A DNA stretch of 64,000 nucleotides, taken from positions 790,642-854,641 of the forward strand of contig CBDEFQ010000006.1 in assembly GCA_965237485.1 (NCBI GenBank). Reading direction: 5' to 3'. Source of the DNA: JAAELZ01 sp965237485. GTDB lineage: Bacteria > Pseudomonadota > Gammaproteobacteria > Arenicellales > Poriferihabitantaceae. The notes beneath the pieces were generated by a model. It was not told the DNA's origin. It saw only the letters and a list, made by a program, of their open reading frames with translations, and did no database searches. The position numbers and the translations under genes were made by a program. Below, one piece after another: positions 45,720 to 56,300 of this stretch (the stretch's first letter is position 1; the number at the start of each line of letters is the position of its first letter).

Positions 45720-47390
45720 TCAAGCCATGTCATTTTTATCGAACATATCTTTCACTCGACAGTCTTCACACATCTTTAATCTATTGACATCGTCTGGCTT
45801 TTCAAACATCCAATGGCCCTTAAGTTTTCCCATCATTTTGGTAATCATCGCTTTTGTAGCAAACGCTTTTCCGCAACTTATGCACAGAAAAGGGGCTTCT
45901 TCTTTTAGTACTTTATGTTCACGAATGGTGTTGTAATCAAAGTGTAATATCGGTTCCAAAGAAATGACAGACTCAGGACAAGCTTGGGTGCAAAGTCCGC
46001 ATTGTACACAGTTAGCCTCAACAAATTTCAGTGCAGGAGTATCGCCACCCGCGAGCAAAGTGCCCGCTGGGCACACCGACACACAGCCCATACATAAAGT
46101 GCAACCTTCCATGTCGAGATGAACTTGGCCAAATAACGCACCGTCAGGCAAGCTGACGTGGTCAGCGTTATTTGTGGGTAGTTCACTGAAAAAAGTCAGA
46201 GCACTCCTAATGACGCTACGTTTATCACCGATGGGTGCGAATTTAGCTACGTCGTCAATAATTTGCAGATTTGCGTGATTTTCTATATCACTTAGATCGC
46301 TAATTATTTTGATTTGATGAGATTGGCAATTAGTTTGCGCAAGCACTGCGCCAATGATCTCTACATTTTCTCGCAAGGTTTTTAGTACGCTTTCAGGCAA
46401 GCCTTCAGGGGCATATAACAACACTTGGTTAGCACCATAGGCCAAAGCACAAGCCAACACTTCAAGCCCTAGGGACCCTATTTCCTCGACAACAAAAGGA
46501 ACGATATTCCCAGCAAGCTTAGGCGCATAGTTCGAAACCGCGTCGCGGCCGTGTTCATTATCAAACAGCAAGAGTGAAATACCCTGATTGCCATTACCTT
46601 CTCGCAAGGATTTAAGCATGGAACGCAAGAGCTCGGTCTGCTCATCTGACTTAGGGTAGAGATAAGTAATTGCACCAGTTGGACAACTGCTAGCGCACAC
46701 GCCCCCTCCTTGGCAAAGATGTGAGTTTACCTCGATCGTTTCCCCAATCGATGTAATCGCATCGGTCGGGCAAGCATCTAAGCAACGTGTGCAACCACTG
46801 ATACCGCTACGCCCATGCGCGCAGATAGAAGCATCGTAATCAAAATATTTTGGCTTTTTAAATTCGCCAATCATTTCGGGGATATTTTCTATTGCAGCTC
46901 GCTTGGCTTGCTCGTCACCCGCCAAAAAATAGTATCCTGGGGGTTTTATGACTGCCTCGATAATTGGCTCATCTCCACAATCAAGCACTTGGTCAAAATA
47001 GCCGCTTTCAATACCCAAGATATTAGCCAAATTATTAACTTGTTGATCTTGAGATTTATTGGTTTGATGTTGGTCAATTAGTACTTTAAATCGACCTAAA
47101 TACCCCGAAACCACTAGCCCCGCGCATAAATGTCCGTTCAGTGGTTTTGCTATCCGACTGTTTTGGGCTGGTTGCGCGTTGTAGCACAATATTTTTTCCG
47201 GCAGTAATGATTCAAGCTCTGCCGCCATTTTTTCATCTCCAATAATTAGCAATCGATTGGCAGCAACATAGGAAACATTAGTGGTTGCAGTAGGTGCCCA
47301 TGGCATAGATTGGAGAACCTGCTGGCGTAACCTGTCGGCATCCGTGTCCAACGGCATTGGGAGATTAATAACGTCTAAGTAATTACTCAT
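45720..47390 (-). CDS. Polyferredoxin-like 4Fe-4S protein of the formate dehydrogenase operon
   Basis: 556 residues with three cysteine-rich blocks: C-x-x-C-x-x-x-C motifs in GCTRCLDACPTDAITS and GGGVCASSCPTGAITY (about residues 200-245), CTLCMGCVSVCPAGT and CVQCGLCTQACPESVIS (about 420-480), and a final pair in LCISCGKAFATKA with CEDCRVKDMF. The first part (1-190) has a flavodoxin-like or NAD-binding-like character. Proteins of this kind are found only in fdh operons with DUF3305/DUF3306 and are thought to help assembly or electron transfer. No signal peptide, so cytoplasmic. Confidence 0.82.
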   Translation of the reverse strand: MSNYLDVINLPMPLDTDADRLRQQVLQSMPWAPTATTNVSYVAANRLLIIGDEKMAAELESLLPEKILCYNAQPAQNSRIAKPLNGHLCAGLVVSGYLGRFKVLIDQHQTNKSQDQQVNNLANILGIESGYFDQVLDCGDEPIIEAVIKPPGYYFLAGDEQAKRAAIENIPEMIGEFKKPKYFDYDASICAHGRSGISGCTRCLDACPTDAITSIGETIEVNSHLCQGGGVCASSCPTGAITYLYPKSDEQTELLRSMLKSLREGNGNQGISLLLFDNEHGRDAVSNYAPKLAGNIVPFVVEEIGSLGLEVLACALAYGANQVLLYAPEGLPESVLKTLRENVEIIGAVLAQTNCQSHQIKIISDLSDIENHANLQIIDDVAKFAPIGDKRSVIRSALTFFSELPTNNADHVSLPDGALFGQVHLDMEGCTLCMGCVSVCPAGTLLAGGDTPALKFVEANCVQCGLCTQACPESVISLEPILHFDYNTIREHKVLKEEAPFLCISCGKAFATKAMITKMMGKLKGHWMFEKPDDVNRLKMCEDCRVKDMFDKNDMA

Positions 47391-48027
47391 TCTCTAAATT
47401 TGGTTTGCCGTCCGATGTCGTTGATTCTAGTGTCGAAATGGCCTTGTCCGGTTCGTCTTCTGTATCGTCAGCGTCATCGGATTCATCAGCTTCTTGAAGC
47501 TCGCTGTCACTGTCTTCGGCGGTTTCGTTGCGGCCCTCAGCTTCCTCAGCTTTCGCATCAGCTGCCGCTTCCTCTTCTTTGCGCTTACGTTCTTCTTCAA
47601 CCTCAACTTGATGCTTCATATCGCAGGTTATGATATCGCCCAGCGCCGCAAAATTGCGAAAGTCATCATCATAATCGTCGAGTCCATCTCGTATGCTAAA
47701 GCTCGCCCGACCAAATAGCTTGCGCAAAGCCAATCGGCGCAAAGCTTCGCTCACACCGGGGGACATAAACATAGAAAAATCACTATCGGGAGTTAAACTC
47801 TCCAGAGACGGCATATCTTCGTCTGTCAGAACGTGCTCTTCTAGTGTCTCAGGCATGCCTTCATCTGGGGCAATCATTGCAACCATTTCACCGCTTGAAT
47901 CTGTAGGGGTAATAGTGTCGTTAATATTCGCCTCCACCACATCGGCTTCGCGCTGGTCTACCCCCTCGTTCTTGCGACGGGACCAACGCGAAACGAAACC
48001 TTCCTCAGCGTTCTTGTCTTTTTGCAT
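47383..48027 (-). CDS. DUF3306 domain protein (formate dehydrogenase operon)
   Basis: Starts at ATG 48027 (MQKDKNAEEGFVSRWSRRK); a longer frame to 48096 uses an unlikely TTG. The family start is FVSRWSRRK with a middle patch VSEALRRLALRKLFGRASF, ending in a very acidic tail of Glu/Asp/Ala repeats. Overlaps the end of the DUF3305 gene and reads on into the ferredoxin gene by 8 bp, so the three are translated in series. Function unknown; it occurs with DUF3305 only in fdh loci. Confidence 0.82.
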   Translation of the reverse strand: MQKDKNAEEGFVSRWSRRKNEGVDQREADVVEANINDTITPTDSSGEMVAMIAPDEGMPETLEEHVLTDEDMPSLESLTPDSDFSMFMSPGVSEALRRLALRKLFGRASFSIRDGLDDYDDDFRNFAALGDIITCDMKHQVEVEEERKRKEEEAAADAKAEEAEGRNETAEDSDSELQEADESDDADDTEDEPDKAISTLESTTSDGKPNLENE

Positions 48028-48557
48028 AAGCTGAGTTTTTTGCCCAATCTTGGCGTTTACGCTTTTTCTTTTGCTCAGGGAAATAGTGTGAGACAACGTA
48101 CCGCTCCAATATCTCGCGAATCTCTAGTGGCATGGCAATGGACAGCACCATTCGATCTGACTCCATATACCCGGTCGCCTCGTCCTGATTAGCGGTAATA
48201 AACCCTGGCTCGATATCTCGCTCTCCTTCTTCGCCATCACAGATAACAAATAAAAAAGGCTTGTCCGAAAGTAAGTTATACCAGTAGCCCTCTGATCCAT
48301 CCTTATATAAACGGAGTTCCATGCCTCCCCAATAATAGCGACTGTGCATCTCATCTTCGTGAATCAATACTTTCTGATCTTGCTGTCGTAAATACTCTCC
48401 AGTGACAATGGCAAACACTTTCCATTGAGGAAGTACCCATTTTTTAGTTATATCAATAGTACGCTCTAGCACAACAGCCACCGGGATAGAAATCTCGCGT
48501 GCAGTTTCGGTGTACCTAAGGGTAGATTGATTGTTCAACAAGTAACACTCAAATGAT
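48005..48557 (-). CDS. DUF3305 domain protein, native 5' end lost at IS256
   Basis: Main pattern SIPVAVVLERTIDITKKWVLPQWKVFAIV marks DUF3305. The frame runs from within IS256 copy E: it uses the element's outward ATG at 48625 and adds 22 residues (MTTQIKPRPLEENASYTR...) before joining native sequence at 48557. No native ATG is visible; TTG codons around 48537 could have been the start. It is the first gene of the fdh operon, so the operon promoter is missing and IS256 now borders it. Confidence 0.8.
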
Positions 48558-49951
48558 GAGTTATGCCCGAATCTGGTGTATGAGGCATTTTCTTCAAGCG
48601 GCCTCGGTTTGATCTGAGTAGTCATTAGTTTGCTCTATTCCATCTTTAAATGGAACCCCTTGAATCACTTTTGCTAGATAGGCGAACCCGCGTATTCGGT
48701 TCCACTTTTTCTCTGCGCACTGACCCAGCTTGAACATCATACTTAACATGCCATCACGGCTAAGACATCCCTTGCATCGTTTGGTACGGTGTCGGATAGT
48801 CGCGAATGTTGATTCAATTGGATTCGTAGTACGTATGCTCATCCAGTGCTTGGCAGGGAACGAGTAGAACGTCATTAACTCTTCGCGATCTTTTTCCAAG
48901 CACTGCGTGGCTTTTGGATACTTGTCTTGACAGGTTTTAATGAATAATTGATAGGTGCTTTGCGCCGCTTCTTTGGTTTCTTCCTGCCAAATGTTATGCA
49001 GAGCTGCTTTTGCTTTGGGCTGCACCGATTTAGGCAGCTTGTTCAGCACGTTGGCCGTTTTATGCACCCAGCACCGTTGATGTTTAGTGCCAGGATAGAC
49101 TTCTTCCAGGGCATTCCAAAAGCCTAAAGCACCATCACCGATGCCCAGCTCTGGTTGATTCAGGCCTCGCTCCTTGAGTGCCAACAACACCTCTCGCCAA
49201 CTCTGCGTAGACTCTCGCTCACCGTCTTCAATCGCCAGTAATTTCTTGTGACCGCGCTCATTCACTCCGATGACAACTAAGGCACAGAGCCGGCCCTCAT
49301 CGCCGCGCAGGCCGCTGTGTATCCCGTCCGCCCATAGATAAACCCATCGATCTCGATCTAAACCTTCTCTATTCCAATCCTTGTACTCCTGAGACCACGT
49401 TGCTTTGAGCTTACTCACTGTGCCTGATGATAACCCAGTCGCTGATTGACCCACTAGCACGCTCAGTGCATCCCCCATTTCTCCAGTGCTGACACCCTTG
49501 AGATACAGCCAAGGCAAGGCCGCTTCCAGTGTTCTCGTTTTACGCACATACAGCGGCACTAAAGCAGATCGAAAGGTGATCGGTACTCCAGTGCGGGAGC
49601 GCACCTTGGGGATACGTACTTTGACTGGGCCGATCCCGGTTTGCAGTTCACGTTCTGGCAAATAGCCGTTACGAACGACACCAGCGTGTCCTGAATCTGA
49701 GACTTTGTCACAATTGCGATACAGCAGTTCAGATAACTCACTCTCGATCGCGGTTTGAATGAGTTGCCTGGCGCCATTGCGAATCAATTCTTGCAGCGGA
49801 TCGATGCTTTGCTCTGGCTTTTCAAAGGAAATAATTTTATTCTGTTTCATAGTGGCGTATGTCTGTGGAAGTTTAAGTTGTTGTAAACTCAATTCATCCC
49901 GATACGCCGCTTTTAGTCAACTACTCCATACACCACTTTCAGGCATAACTC
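48558..49951 (-). mobile_element. IS256-family element, copy E (1394 bp)
   Basis: Same termini as the other copies, reversed. Unlike them it has no target duplication: CAAATGAT on the left and ATGTGCGA on the right. Its flanks are the start of the formate dehydrogenase operon and a remnant of an IS5-like element, so it marks a deletion or recombination junction. Confidence 0.94.
48594..49850 (-). CDS. IS256-family transposase (copy E)
   Basis: 418 residues from ATG 49850; intact with D175, D239 and E346. One difference from the others is Leu in place of Pro in VPLYVRKTR. Confidence 0.94.
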   Translation of the reverse strand: MKQNKIISFEKPEQSIDPLQELIRNGARQLIQTAIESELSELLYRNCDKVSDSGHAGVVRNGYLPERELQTGIGPVKVRIPKVRSRTGVPITFRSALVPLYVRKTRTLEAALPWLYLKGVSTGEMGDALSVLVGQSATGLSSGTVSKLKATWSQEYKDWNREGLDRDRWVYLWADGIHSGLRGDEGRLCALVVIGVNERGHKKLLAIEDGERESTQSWREVLLALKERGLNQPELGIGDGALGFWNALEEVYPGTKHQRCWVHKTANVLNKLPKSVQPKAKAALHNIWQEETKEAAQSTYQLFIKTCQDKYPKATQCLEKDREELMTFYSFPAKHWMSIRTTNPIESTFATIRHRTKRCKGCLSRDGMLSMMFKLGQCAEKKWNRIRGFAYLAKVIQGVPFKDGIEQTNDYSDQTEAA

Positions 49952-49954
49952 ATG

Positions 49955-50120
49955 TGCGAAAACATAATAGCTCATCGAGTTTGCGGTAGGGGTGCTCTGA
50001 ACTAACCAAAGAATCTAAGGTTAGAAACAGCTGACTTTGGTGACCTTTGCTCAAAATAACGACTCATTTGAATTAGCTCTTATTATCCCACGTTTACCAT
50101 TATTTATCCGACAGGCCCGT
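49955..50120 (-). mobile_element. Remnant of an IS5-like element
   Basis: Closely similar, with many substitutions, to the region 37082-37265 of the IS5-like element (AACATAATAGCTCATCGAGTT in its 20-base core AACATAATAGCTCATCGAGT, then TCTAAGGTTAG and TTATCCGACA). It carries the N-terminal coding part only and is not translated. It ends at the promoter region of the next gene. Confidence 0.82.
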
Positions 50121-50157
50121 GATATACTTCGAAAAAAATAACCACAAAATTTGTTAT

Positions 50158-50505
50158 ATGAAAGCTATTGTTTTATTAGTATTGGTGCTGTTTTCAGTCA
50201 GTGTCGTCAGCCAAACCACTTCCAATTGCAGTCTTCCGCTTATACCTAAACCTATCGAGAGCGATGATAGCTCGATTGAAGCAAAAATAGAGAAAATGGA
50301 AACGTTTGATTTTGAGATGAATCATTTTATGGAGTCGATAGTTCGTTATAGGGAATGTTTAAGTGATTATCAAAATGGAATTGACCCAGAGCAAGAAAAT
50401 GCGCAAGAAATATTCGATGAAGTATTTCGTTTAAGTGACGAGGCAGACGATCAAGAGAATATTGCTATCAATCGATACAATGGTTATATAGGGAACCAGA
50501 ACTAA
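50158..50505 (+). CDS. Small exported protein, first gene of the RHS locus
   Basis: 115 residues from ATG 50158; a longer frame from 50119 has no ribosome-binding site. Residues 1-20 (MKAIVLLVLVLFSVSVVSQ) form a signal peptide. The mature part is acidic with helical character (IEAKIEKMETFDFEMNHFM, EIFDEVFRLSDEADDQE). No family recognised. First of five or six plus-strand genes leading to the RHS giant. Confidence 0.65.
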   Translation: MKAIVLLVLVLFSVSVVSQTTSNCSLPLIPKPIESDDSSIEAKIEKMETFDFEMNHFMESIVRYRECLSDYQNGIDPEQENAQEIFDEVFRLSDEADDQENIAINRYNGYIGNQN

Positions 50506-50551
50506 ATAGCATTTAAGGGTTACTAGTTATCTGTGTAATGGAAATAGGACT

Positions 50552-51052
50552 GTGAATAAGAAACTCTATATAGGAGCTGGGGTAGTTATAGTTTCGATCG
50601 TTGGTGCGTTGCTTTTCTCTTATCATGAGCAAGAGGAACCGAGCCGTGAAGCTTCTCTAAACGAGACAAAAAAAGAACAACCAGAAACGGCAAGCAAAGA
50701 AAAAGAAAAGAAAGAAGAGCCTATACCTGTTATAGATATTGAAAGTTTAGACAAGCGAATGGAGTTGGTCCATAAAGAGATGGAGATTTTATTAAAAGAT
50801 CGCGTAGTTATAGAGCAAGGAGAAGACTTTGCGCTGGCATCTCAAGAAAAGTTAGATGATGTTTTGGAGAGCATAAAGGTGCTTTCTGAAAAACAATTAG
50901 CAGCTCAAGTGCCGATACCGCCGGACAGTCCATCGGGGAAAGTATTGAATCAACCTCGAACGCAGAGTGGTTTATCAGAATCAATGTTAGATAACTATGA
51001 AAGAGAAACGGGTGTGACTCCGCAAGAAATAGAAAGCCTGATGCAGCAATAA
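50552..51052 (+). CDS. Membrane-anchored coiled-coil protein
   Basis: 166 residues from GTG 50552 (AGGACT upstream). A single N-terminal membrane segment (LYIGAGVVIVSIVGALLFS), then a highly charged Lys/Glu/Ser region and a helical stretch (DIESLDKRMELVHKEMEILLK). The C-terminus is SMLDNYERETGVTPQEIESLM. Probably an inner-membrane protein facing the periplasm. No family recognised. Confidence 0.6.
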   Translation: MNKKLYIGAGVVIVSIVGALLFSYHEQEEPSREASLNETKKEQPETASKEKEKKEEPIPVIDIESLDKRMELVHKEMEILLKDRVVIEQGEDFALASQEKLDDVLESIKVLSEKQLAAQVPIPPDSPSGKVLNQPRTQSGLSESMLDNYERETGVTPQEIESLMQQ

Positions 51053-51113
51053 TTGCTGAGAAGGGATAAGTAAATAAAAGCCTAAGTAAGTAAGTTAATT
51101 AATGGAAAACAAG

Positions 51114-52199
51114 ATGAATAATTTAAAATGTTTGGCGGTTTCTTTGGTGATGCTGATGCCAGCAGGTAGCCTCTATGCACAAGAAGAGTCTGGTCAAGAC
51201 CAGCAAGAACTATATGCTGATTTAAGGAGCAATGTAGTGTCAGCATGTCCGGTAATTTGGGAAGACTTAGCGGCTGATATTGATACAGAAACGTTAGAGA
51301 GCGATATCTGGCAAAGTAACGCAGATGACAAACAAAGCTTCGTGTCACTGCTAATTGAGCAGATGGGTGATAATGCGCCTGATTCAGCAACGCTTGATTC
51401 TTTAGCCTCAGATGTATCATCAGTAGCAACTGAATGTGCATCGCATCGAGTTATATTATTGGATGCTTTAATTTCAAAAACACCGCGAGATGTTTTATTT
51501 GCGATGGACGCGGTTAATCGAGGTCTTAATAAATCAATAGAATACCTTAATGGTGGTTGGAGTGTCGGTGACGTTAGAATGACGGGTAGACTTGAAGCTC
51601 AAGATGACTGGGTGTTTTTGGTGGGGCAAACTATTGGTATCGAGGGTAGTAATGCGGTTCTTACAGGCGATGATTACAATGAACTTTATGAACTGGCTAA
51701 GAATTGGGCACCTAATACAGGAAGTGAAGTATGGTCTAACAGCGATTTAGTGACATTGCCTGACATGCGCGGCCGTGGAATATTGGCTGCTAATAACATG
51801 GGTGGTCAAGTGGCTAGTACGGTGAGTGATCCGTTGGCTAATCAAGTTGGTAATGTTCTTGGGGCTGAAAAGACCAAGTTAACCATTAACGAACTGCCTG
51901 CGCATAAGCATACAACAAATAATGGTGGTTACCATGGGCACTCACAAGGGTATGCAGGGAATCATAATCATAGTATCAAAGTGATTACTGGGCCTGTAAG
52001 AGGGGGAGGCGGCATAGAAAGAGATAGCACCTGGGGAGGTAATTATTGGCAAGCGGGTAAAGTCAGCACTGCCAGAAATCATAAACACTCACTCTCTGCT
52101 GCTGGTAACCATGCCCATGTTGTTAATAACACGGGGGGGAGCCAAGCACATAATAACATGCAACCCAGCATAGTTTTCAACGTAGAGATGAAATACTAA
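51114..52199 (+). CDS. Secreted phage-collar/fibre-tip-like protein
   Basis: 361 residues from ATG 51114 (GGAAAA upstream; 51102 is an alternative). Signal peptide ends at SLYAQ. Residues about 30-130 form a domain with SACPVIWEDLAAD and ESDIWQSN, shared with the next gene. From about residue 215 a phage tail-collar domain: LPDMRGRGILAANN, GAEKTKLTINELPAHKH and the ending AHNNMQPSIVFN. Between them five H-x-H motifs (HKH, HGH, HNH, HKH, HAH) occur, as in the metal-bound tips of trimeric phage fibres. Expected to be an exported trimeric fibre that binds surfaces. Confidence 0.78.
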   Translation: MNNLKCLAVSLVMLMPAGSLYAQEESGQDQQELYADLRSNVVSACPVIWEDLAADIDTETLESDIWQSNADDKQSFVSLLIEQMGDNAPDSATLDSLASDVSSVATECASHRVILLDALISKTPRDVLFAMDAVNRGLNKSIEYLNGGWSVGDVRMTGRLEAQDDWVFLVGQTIGIEGSNAVLTGDDYNELYELAKNWAPNTGSEVWSNSDLVTLPDMRGRGILAANNMGGQVASTVSDPLANQVGNVLGAEKTKLTINELPAHKHTTNNGGYHGHSQGYAGNHNHSIKVITGPVRGGGGIERDSTWGGNYWQAGKVSTARNHKHSLSAAGNHAHVVNNTGGSQAHNNMQPSIVFNVEMKY

Positions 52200-52275
52200 T
52201 AATAATTGAGCGTAAGTAGTTTGATGCCGAATCAAGGAAATAATATAACCTCAATAATAGGCTGTGAGGAAAACA

Positions 52276-53307
52276 ATGATACGTAAGATAGGGTATATAT
52301 TTTTAGGGCTATGTTGGAGCCATATGGCTATAGCACAGGCGGACATTGCAAGTGTTAAAGAAAAAATTGCATCTGCCTGCCCAAAGAAGTGGGAAGGTAT
52401 TTATTCACCGATAATTGTCAAAGATTCGATGATAGATATTTGGCAAGGGGATTTAGTTGATAAAGCGGCATTTGTCACCTATGCCAACGAATTTTTAATT
52501 GATGAAACAGGGCAGTCTTTAATTAAGAGTTATGGTGATGTTATAACGATCATGACGGAGTGCAGCACTCAGCGGTTGAACTTGTATAAAACAATGAGAG
52601 AAAGCACAACAGCGTCGATTGATCATTTAGTGACAAGGCTTGATGGTTATACGATGTTCCGAGAATCAGCCATTGCTACGGGCGTATCTTATGACACTCA
52701 GTTAGAGGGAATCACTCAAACGGACACAGTGGAAGAAAATATTGAGAACCTGGCCATCGGGCGTTATACCGTTCAATCTGGCACCTCAAATGATACGCTA
52801 GATAATGAGTTTGAAGACGGTGCAGGCGACGTTGAAGTTGAAGTTGAAGGTGAATGGGAGAGTGAAGAACTCCATGGTGAAGAAGAGGATACCCTTAAAT
52901 ATAATGGCTATGCCGCAAGAGCGGTTGATATGAATACGGATGGCAATTTTGCTAATGGCTCGGTGACGCATACTGGTATTACGAATCAACCTTACTGGCA
53001 GGTAGATCTTGATGCAAAAGCACCTCTCAAGGAAATACTCATTTACAACCGAACCGACTGTTGCTCTTCTCGGCTTAAAGATTTTTATGTCATAGTGAGC
53101 GATAAACCTATCAATAAACGAAAATTATCTGATGTATTAGTGCTACCAGATGCATCTCATTTTCATGTGGCCGGGCCAGTTAATGGGTCGTATAAATTAG
53201 ATCTGCCAGCTAACACTGTGGCACGTTATGTTCGTATACAGCTTGCAGCTAATAAAACGGTTTTAAGCCTTGCTGAAGTAGAAGTCATGGGCAGTCCGGT
53301 AAGATAA
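52276..53307 (+). CDS. Secreted F5/8C (discoidin)-domain protein
   Basis: 343 residues from ATG 52276 (GAGGAAAACA upstream). Signal peptide to MAIAQA. Residues about 20-130 match the N-terminal domain of the preceding protein (IASACPKKWEG, MIDIWQGDL, TECSTQRLNLYK). An acidic linker (EVEVEGEWESEELHGEEED) follows, then a discoidin-type domain from about 210 to the end (QPYWQVDLDAKAPLKEILIYNRTDCCSSRLKDF, CxxR-type loop, ARYVRIQLAANKTVLSLAEVEV), a fucolectin-like carbohydrate-binding fold. Likely binds glycans outside the cell. Confidence 0.75.
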   Translation: MIRKIGYIFLGLCWSHMAIAQADIASVKEKIASACPKKWEGIYSPIIVKDSMIDIWQGDLVDKAAFVTYANEFLIDETGQSLIKSYGDVITIMTECSTQRLNLYKTMRESTTASIDHLVTRLDGYTMFRESAIATGVSYDTQLEGITQTDTVEENIENLAIGRYTVQSGTSNDTLDNEFEDGAGDVEVEVEGEWESEELHGEEEDTLKYNGYAARAVDMNTDGNFANGSVTHTGITNQPYWQVDLDAKAPLKEILIYNRTDCCSSRLKDFYVIVSDKPINKRKLSDVLVLPDASHFHVAGPVNGSYKLDLPANTVARYVRIQLAANKTVLSLAEVEVMGSPVR

Positions 53308-53378
53308 ATAAATATTCAGCTATAGCCATTAAAGCTAATTGATATCTGTAATCCAATCAGGCAGAACGGAAATAAAAA

Positions 53379-56300
53379 ATGAATAATAAATATATAGCGG
53401 TTATAGCAAGTTTCTTTGCGAGTGCTCTTTTTTTCGGTGCGACCTATGCGAGCCAAGTTGGCACCACGACGGGTATATTTGAATTAACACCCGGTGGTCA
53501 AAGCAGCTACTCGGTTGGTATAGAAATGCCTCCTGGTATCCAAGGAGTGGTTCCGCAAGTAGCGATTACCTACAATAGTACTGGTGGGAATGGGTTATTA
53601 GGCATTGGTGCGAACCTATCAGGCTTATCTTCGATATCGCGATGTGGTTCTACTATAGAGCAAGACGGGGCTTTCAAGCCGGTGCAATATGATCAAAATG
53701 ATCATTTTTGTATGAACGGTCAACGCTTAGTGTTAATAAGTGGGCAGTATGGCGCTGCTGGCTCGGTCTATCATACAGAAATTGAATCCTTTCAGAGAGT
53801 TACGGCCAATGGTGCGCTAGGCCATATAGACGCCGGGGTCAGCCCTGTATCATTTACCGTTGAGAGCCGAGGGGGTAGTGAAGTTGTATATGGTGCCAAC
53901 GCAGCAGCTCGTTTGACGGACCCTATCAGTAGCGCGGTGACTAGTTGGTCAATTAGTTATTTACAAGATAGAAATGGTAATCGAATAGATTACGAATATG
54001 CAGATTATCCTACTACGGTTGATGGAGTATCGACGAAGCAATCTTTACCCAAAGCGATTCATTATGGACGGAATGATAGTGCGAACGTAACAGGAAATTT
54101 AAAAGTTGAGTTTGTTTATGAAAACAGACCAGATATATCGCGTGGATATTCCCGCGGTCAAAAACACGTCGCGACCAAACGAATTAGCAACATAACAACG
54201 TCTGTTGCAGATGATATCGTTAAAGATTACCGCATTGCCTACGAATTATCTCCAGTCAGCCAACAATCGAGAATTACCACCGTCACAGAGTGTGCAGGCA
54301 ATGAAGACTGTCTGACACCTGTTACATTTTCGTGGCATGACTACGATGAACAATGGAGTCAGGGTGATGACCTACCCGAGGCAATACTCACTACTCAGGG
54401 AAAATTGCGAGGAACCTATGCCGACGTTAATAACGATGGGCACGTTGATTGGGTAACGGCTTATCGAAATGAAAGTGGCCAAGAACTACTTTCAACCTAC
54501 CTGAACAATGCTGGCCAGTGGAGCATTAGTAATGCGTACACACCGCCTAGTGCCCTGTATGATTATAATTTGAGCGCCGATGGCTTGGGTATTAGCGAAC
54601 TGGTTGATATTAACGGGGATAACTTACCTGATTGGGTAGCGGCTTATCAAAGCAGTGCTGGCATTGTTAATCGCATATGGATTAATACGGGTTCTGGTTG
54701 GCAGTTAGATATAACAAAAACCTTACCCAGCCTTTTATCTGACATCTCTAATGCAGATAACCCAGTTATGTTATCGCAGTTGCTCGACATCAATGGCGAT
54801 CAATTACCCGACTTGATCGCTTCTACTTCACGTGCTGATGGCAGTTCGGTAAAACAAACTTGGATAAATAAACTTAATGGTTGGCAGTTAAGCACTGAGT
54901 ATGCGCCGCCCATTATCTTAACTGATTACACTGCCTATACTAAGGGGGCGGTGAAAGGCCAAACCATAGATATTAATGGTGATGGGTTAGTGGATATCGT
55001 GTCCGCTTACAAATCGGATAATGGCAATACGGTAAAACAAACTTGGTTAAATACAGGAGCAGGCTGGCAGGCTAATACGACATTTAATCTGCCGGTTATC
55101 ACTACCGATTACTCAAAGGTCACGCCTGAGTCTTTGGCTAATACTATAGATATTAACGGCGACGGATTACTTGATATTATTCAAGCGCACATTTTAGAAG
55201 GTGGAACACGCCTTCAAAGAACTTGGCTAAACACGGGAAATGGTTGGCTACAAAATGAAGAACTACAAGCACCTGCAATTCTCTGGGAAAAAGTAGGGTC
55301 TATTAATAAAACTAAAGGGGTTATTGCTGATTTAAACAATGATGGGCTGCCTGATTTTAGCTTGTCTTATAAAACGGATACGGGTCAGTTCGTAAACCGC
55401 GTTTGGAAAAACAAAGGCGATGGCTGGATTGAACAAAACGACCTAATCTTTCCCACTGCATTTATTCAAGATAATAGCTCAGAAGACAGTTACGCACGCG
55501 GCATCCTGTTTGATGTGAACAGCGATGGCCAGGGAGATCTTATATATAGCCAGGGCGGTTCTACTTCTAAAGTATATCTTCGAGGCGTGGGTCAGCGAGG
55601 GTATGCTTTACCAGAGGCAGCGTGGTCATTCACCGACGGGCTAGGGGCGAGTTATGTCGTTGAATACAAGCCAACCACTTATGGCGATCTTTATACACCG
55701 TCTACGGGTAGCGCTTATCCAAACATTGATGTTTCTAGTCCGATGGTATTGGTTTCAGCGGTAGAGTCATCAGATGCGTCTGGCAGCTTAGGCCGGTCTG
55801 ATTACCAATACTTTGGTAAAAAAGTTAATCTGACGGGGCGCGGAGATTTGGGGTTTGCTAAAAAAGTCGCCACAGATAACCGAACACTAATTAATCTAGA
55901 GACACAATTTTCTCAGCAGTGGCCCACTATCGGGTCGGCCATATCGTTACGCAAAGTAATGCCTAACGGAACAGTACTATTTGCGAGTGACAACCGTTTT
56001 GCTTACAAAGACTTGTACGCTGGTAAAACCATTTTTCCTTATCAAGACCAAAAGCAAAGTCAGCAATATGAGTTAGATGGCGCCGAGATTAGTTCCGGTA
56101 GCCAAACGACCAGTTTCGATAATTTTGGTAATCCGATTAGTACGGTAAACGCGAGCACAGACCTAAACGGGACTACGACTCGTACGACAGAAACGACCTA
56201 CCAAAATGATGAGTCTTCTTGGTTACTAGGGCTTGTGCAGTCTGTAATGAGCACATCAAATGTACCGGGTTCTAGTCCACATATAATGACAACGGGCTAT

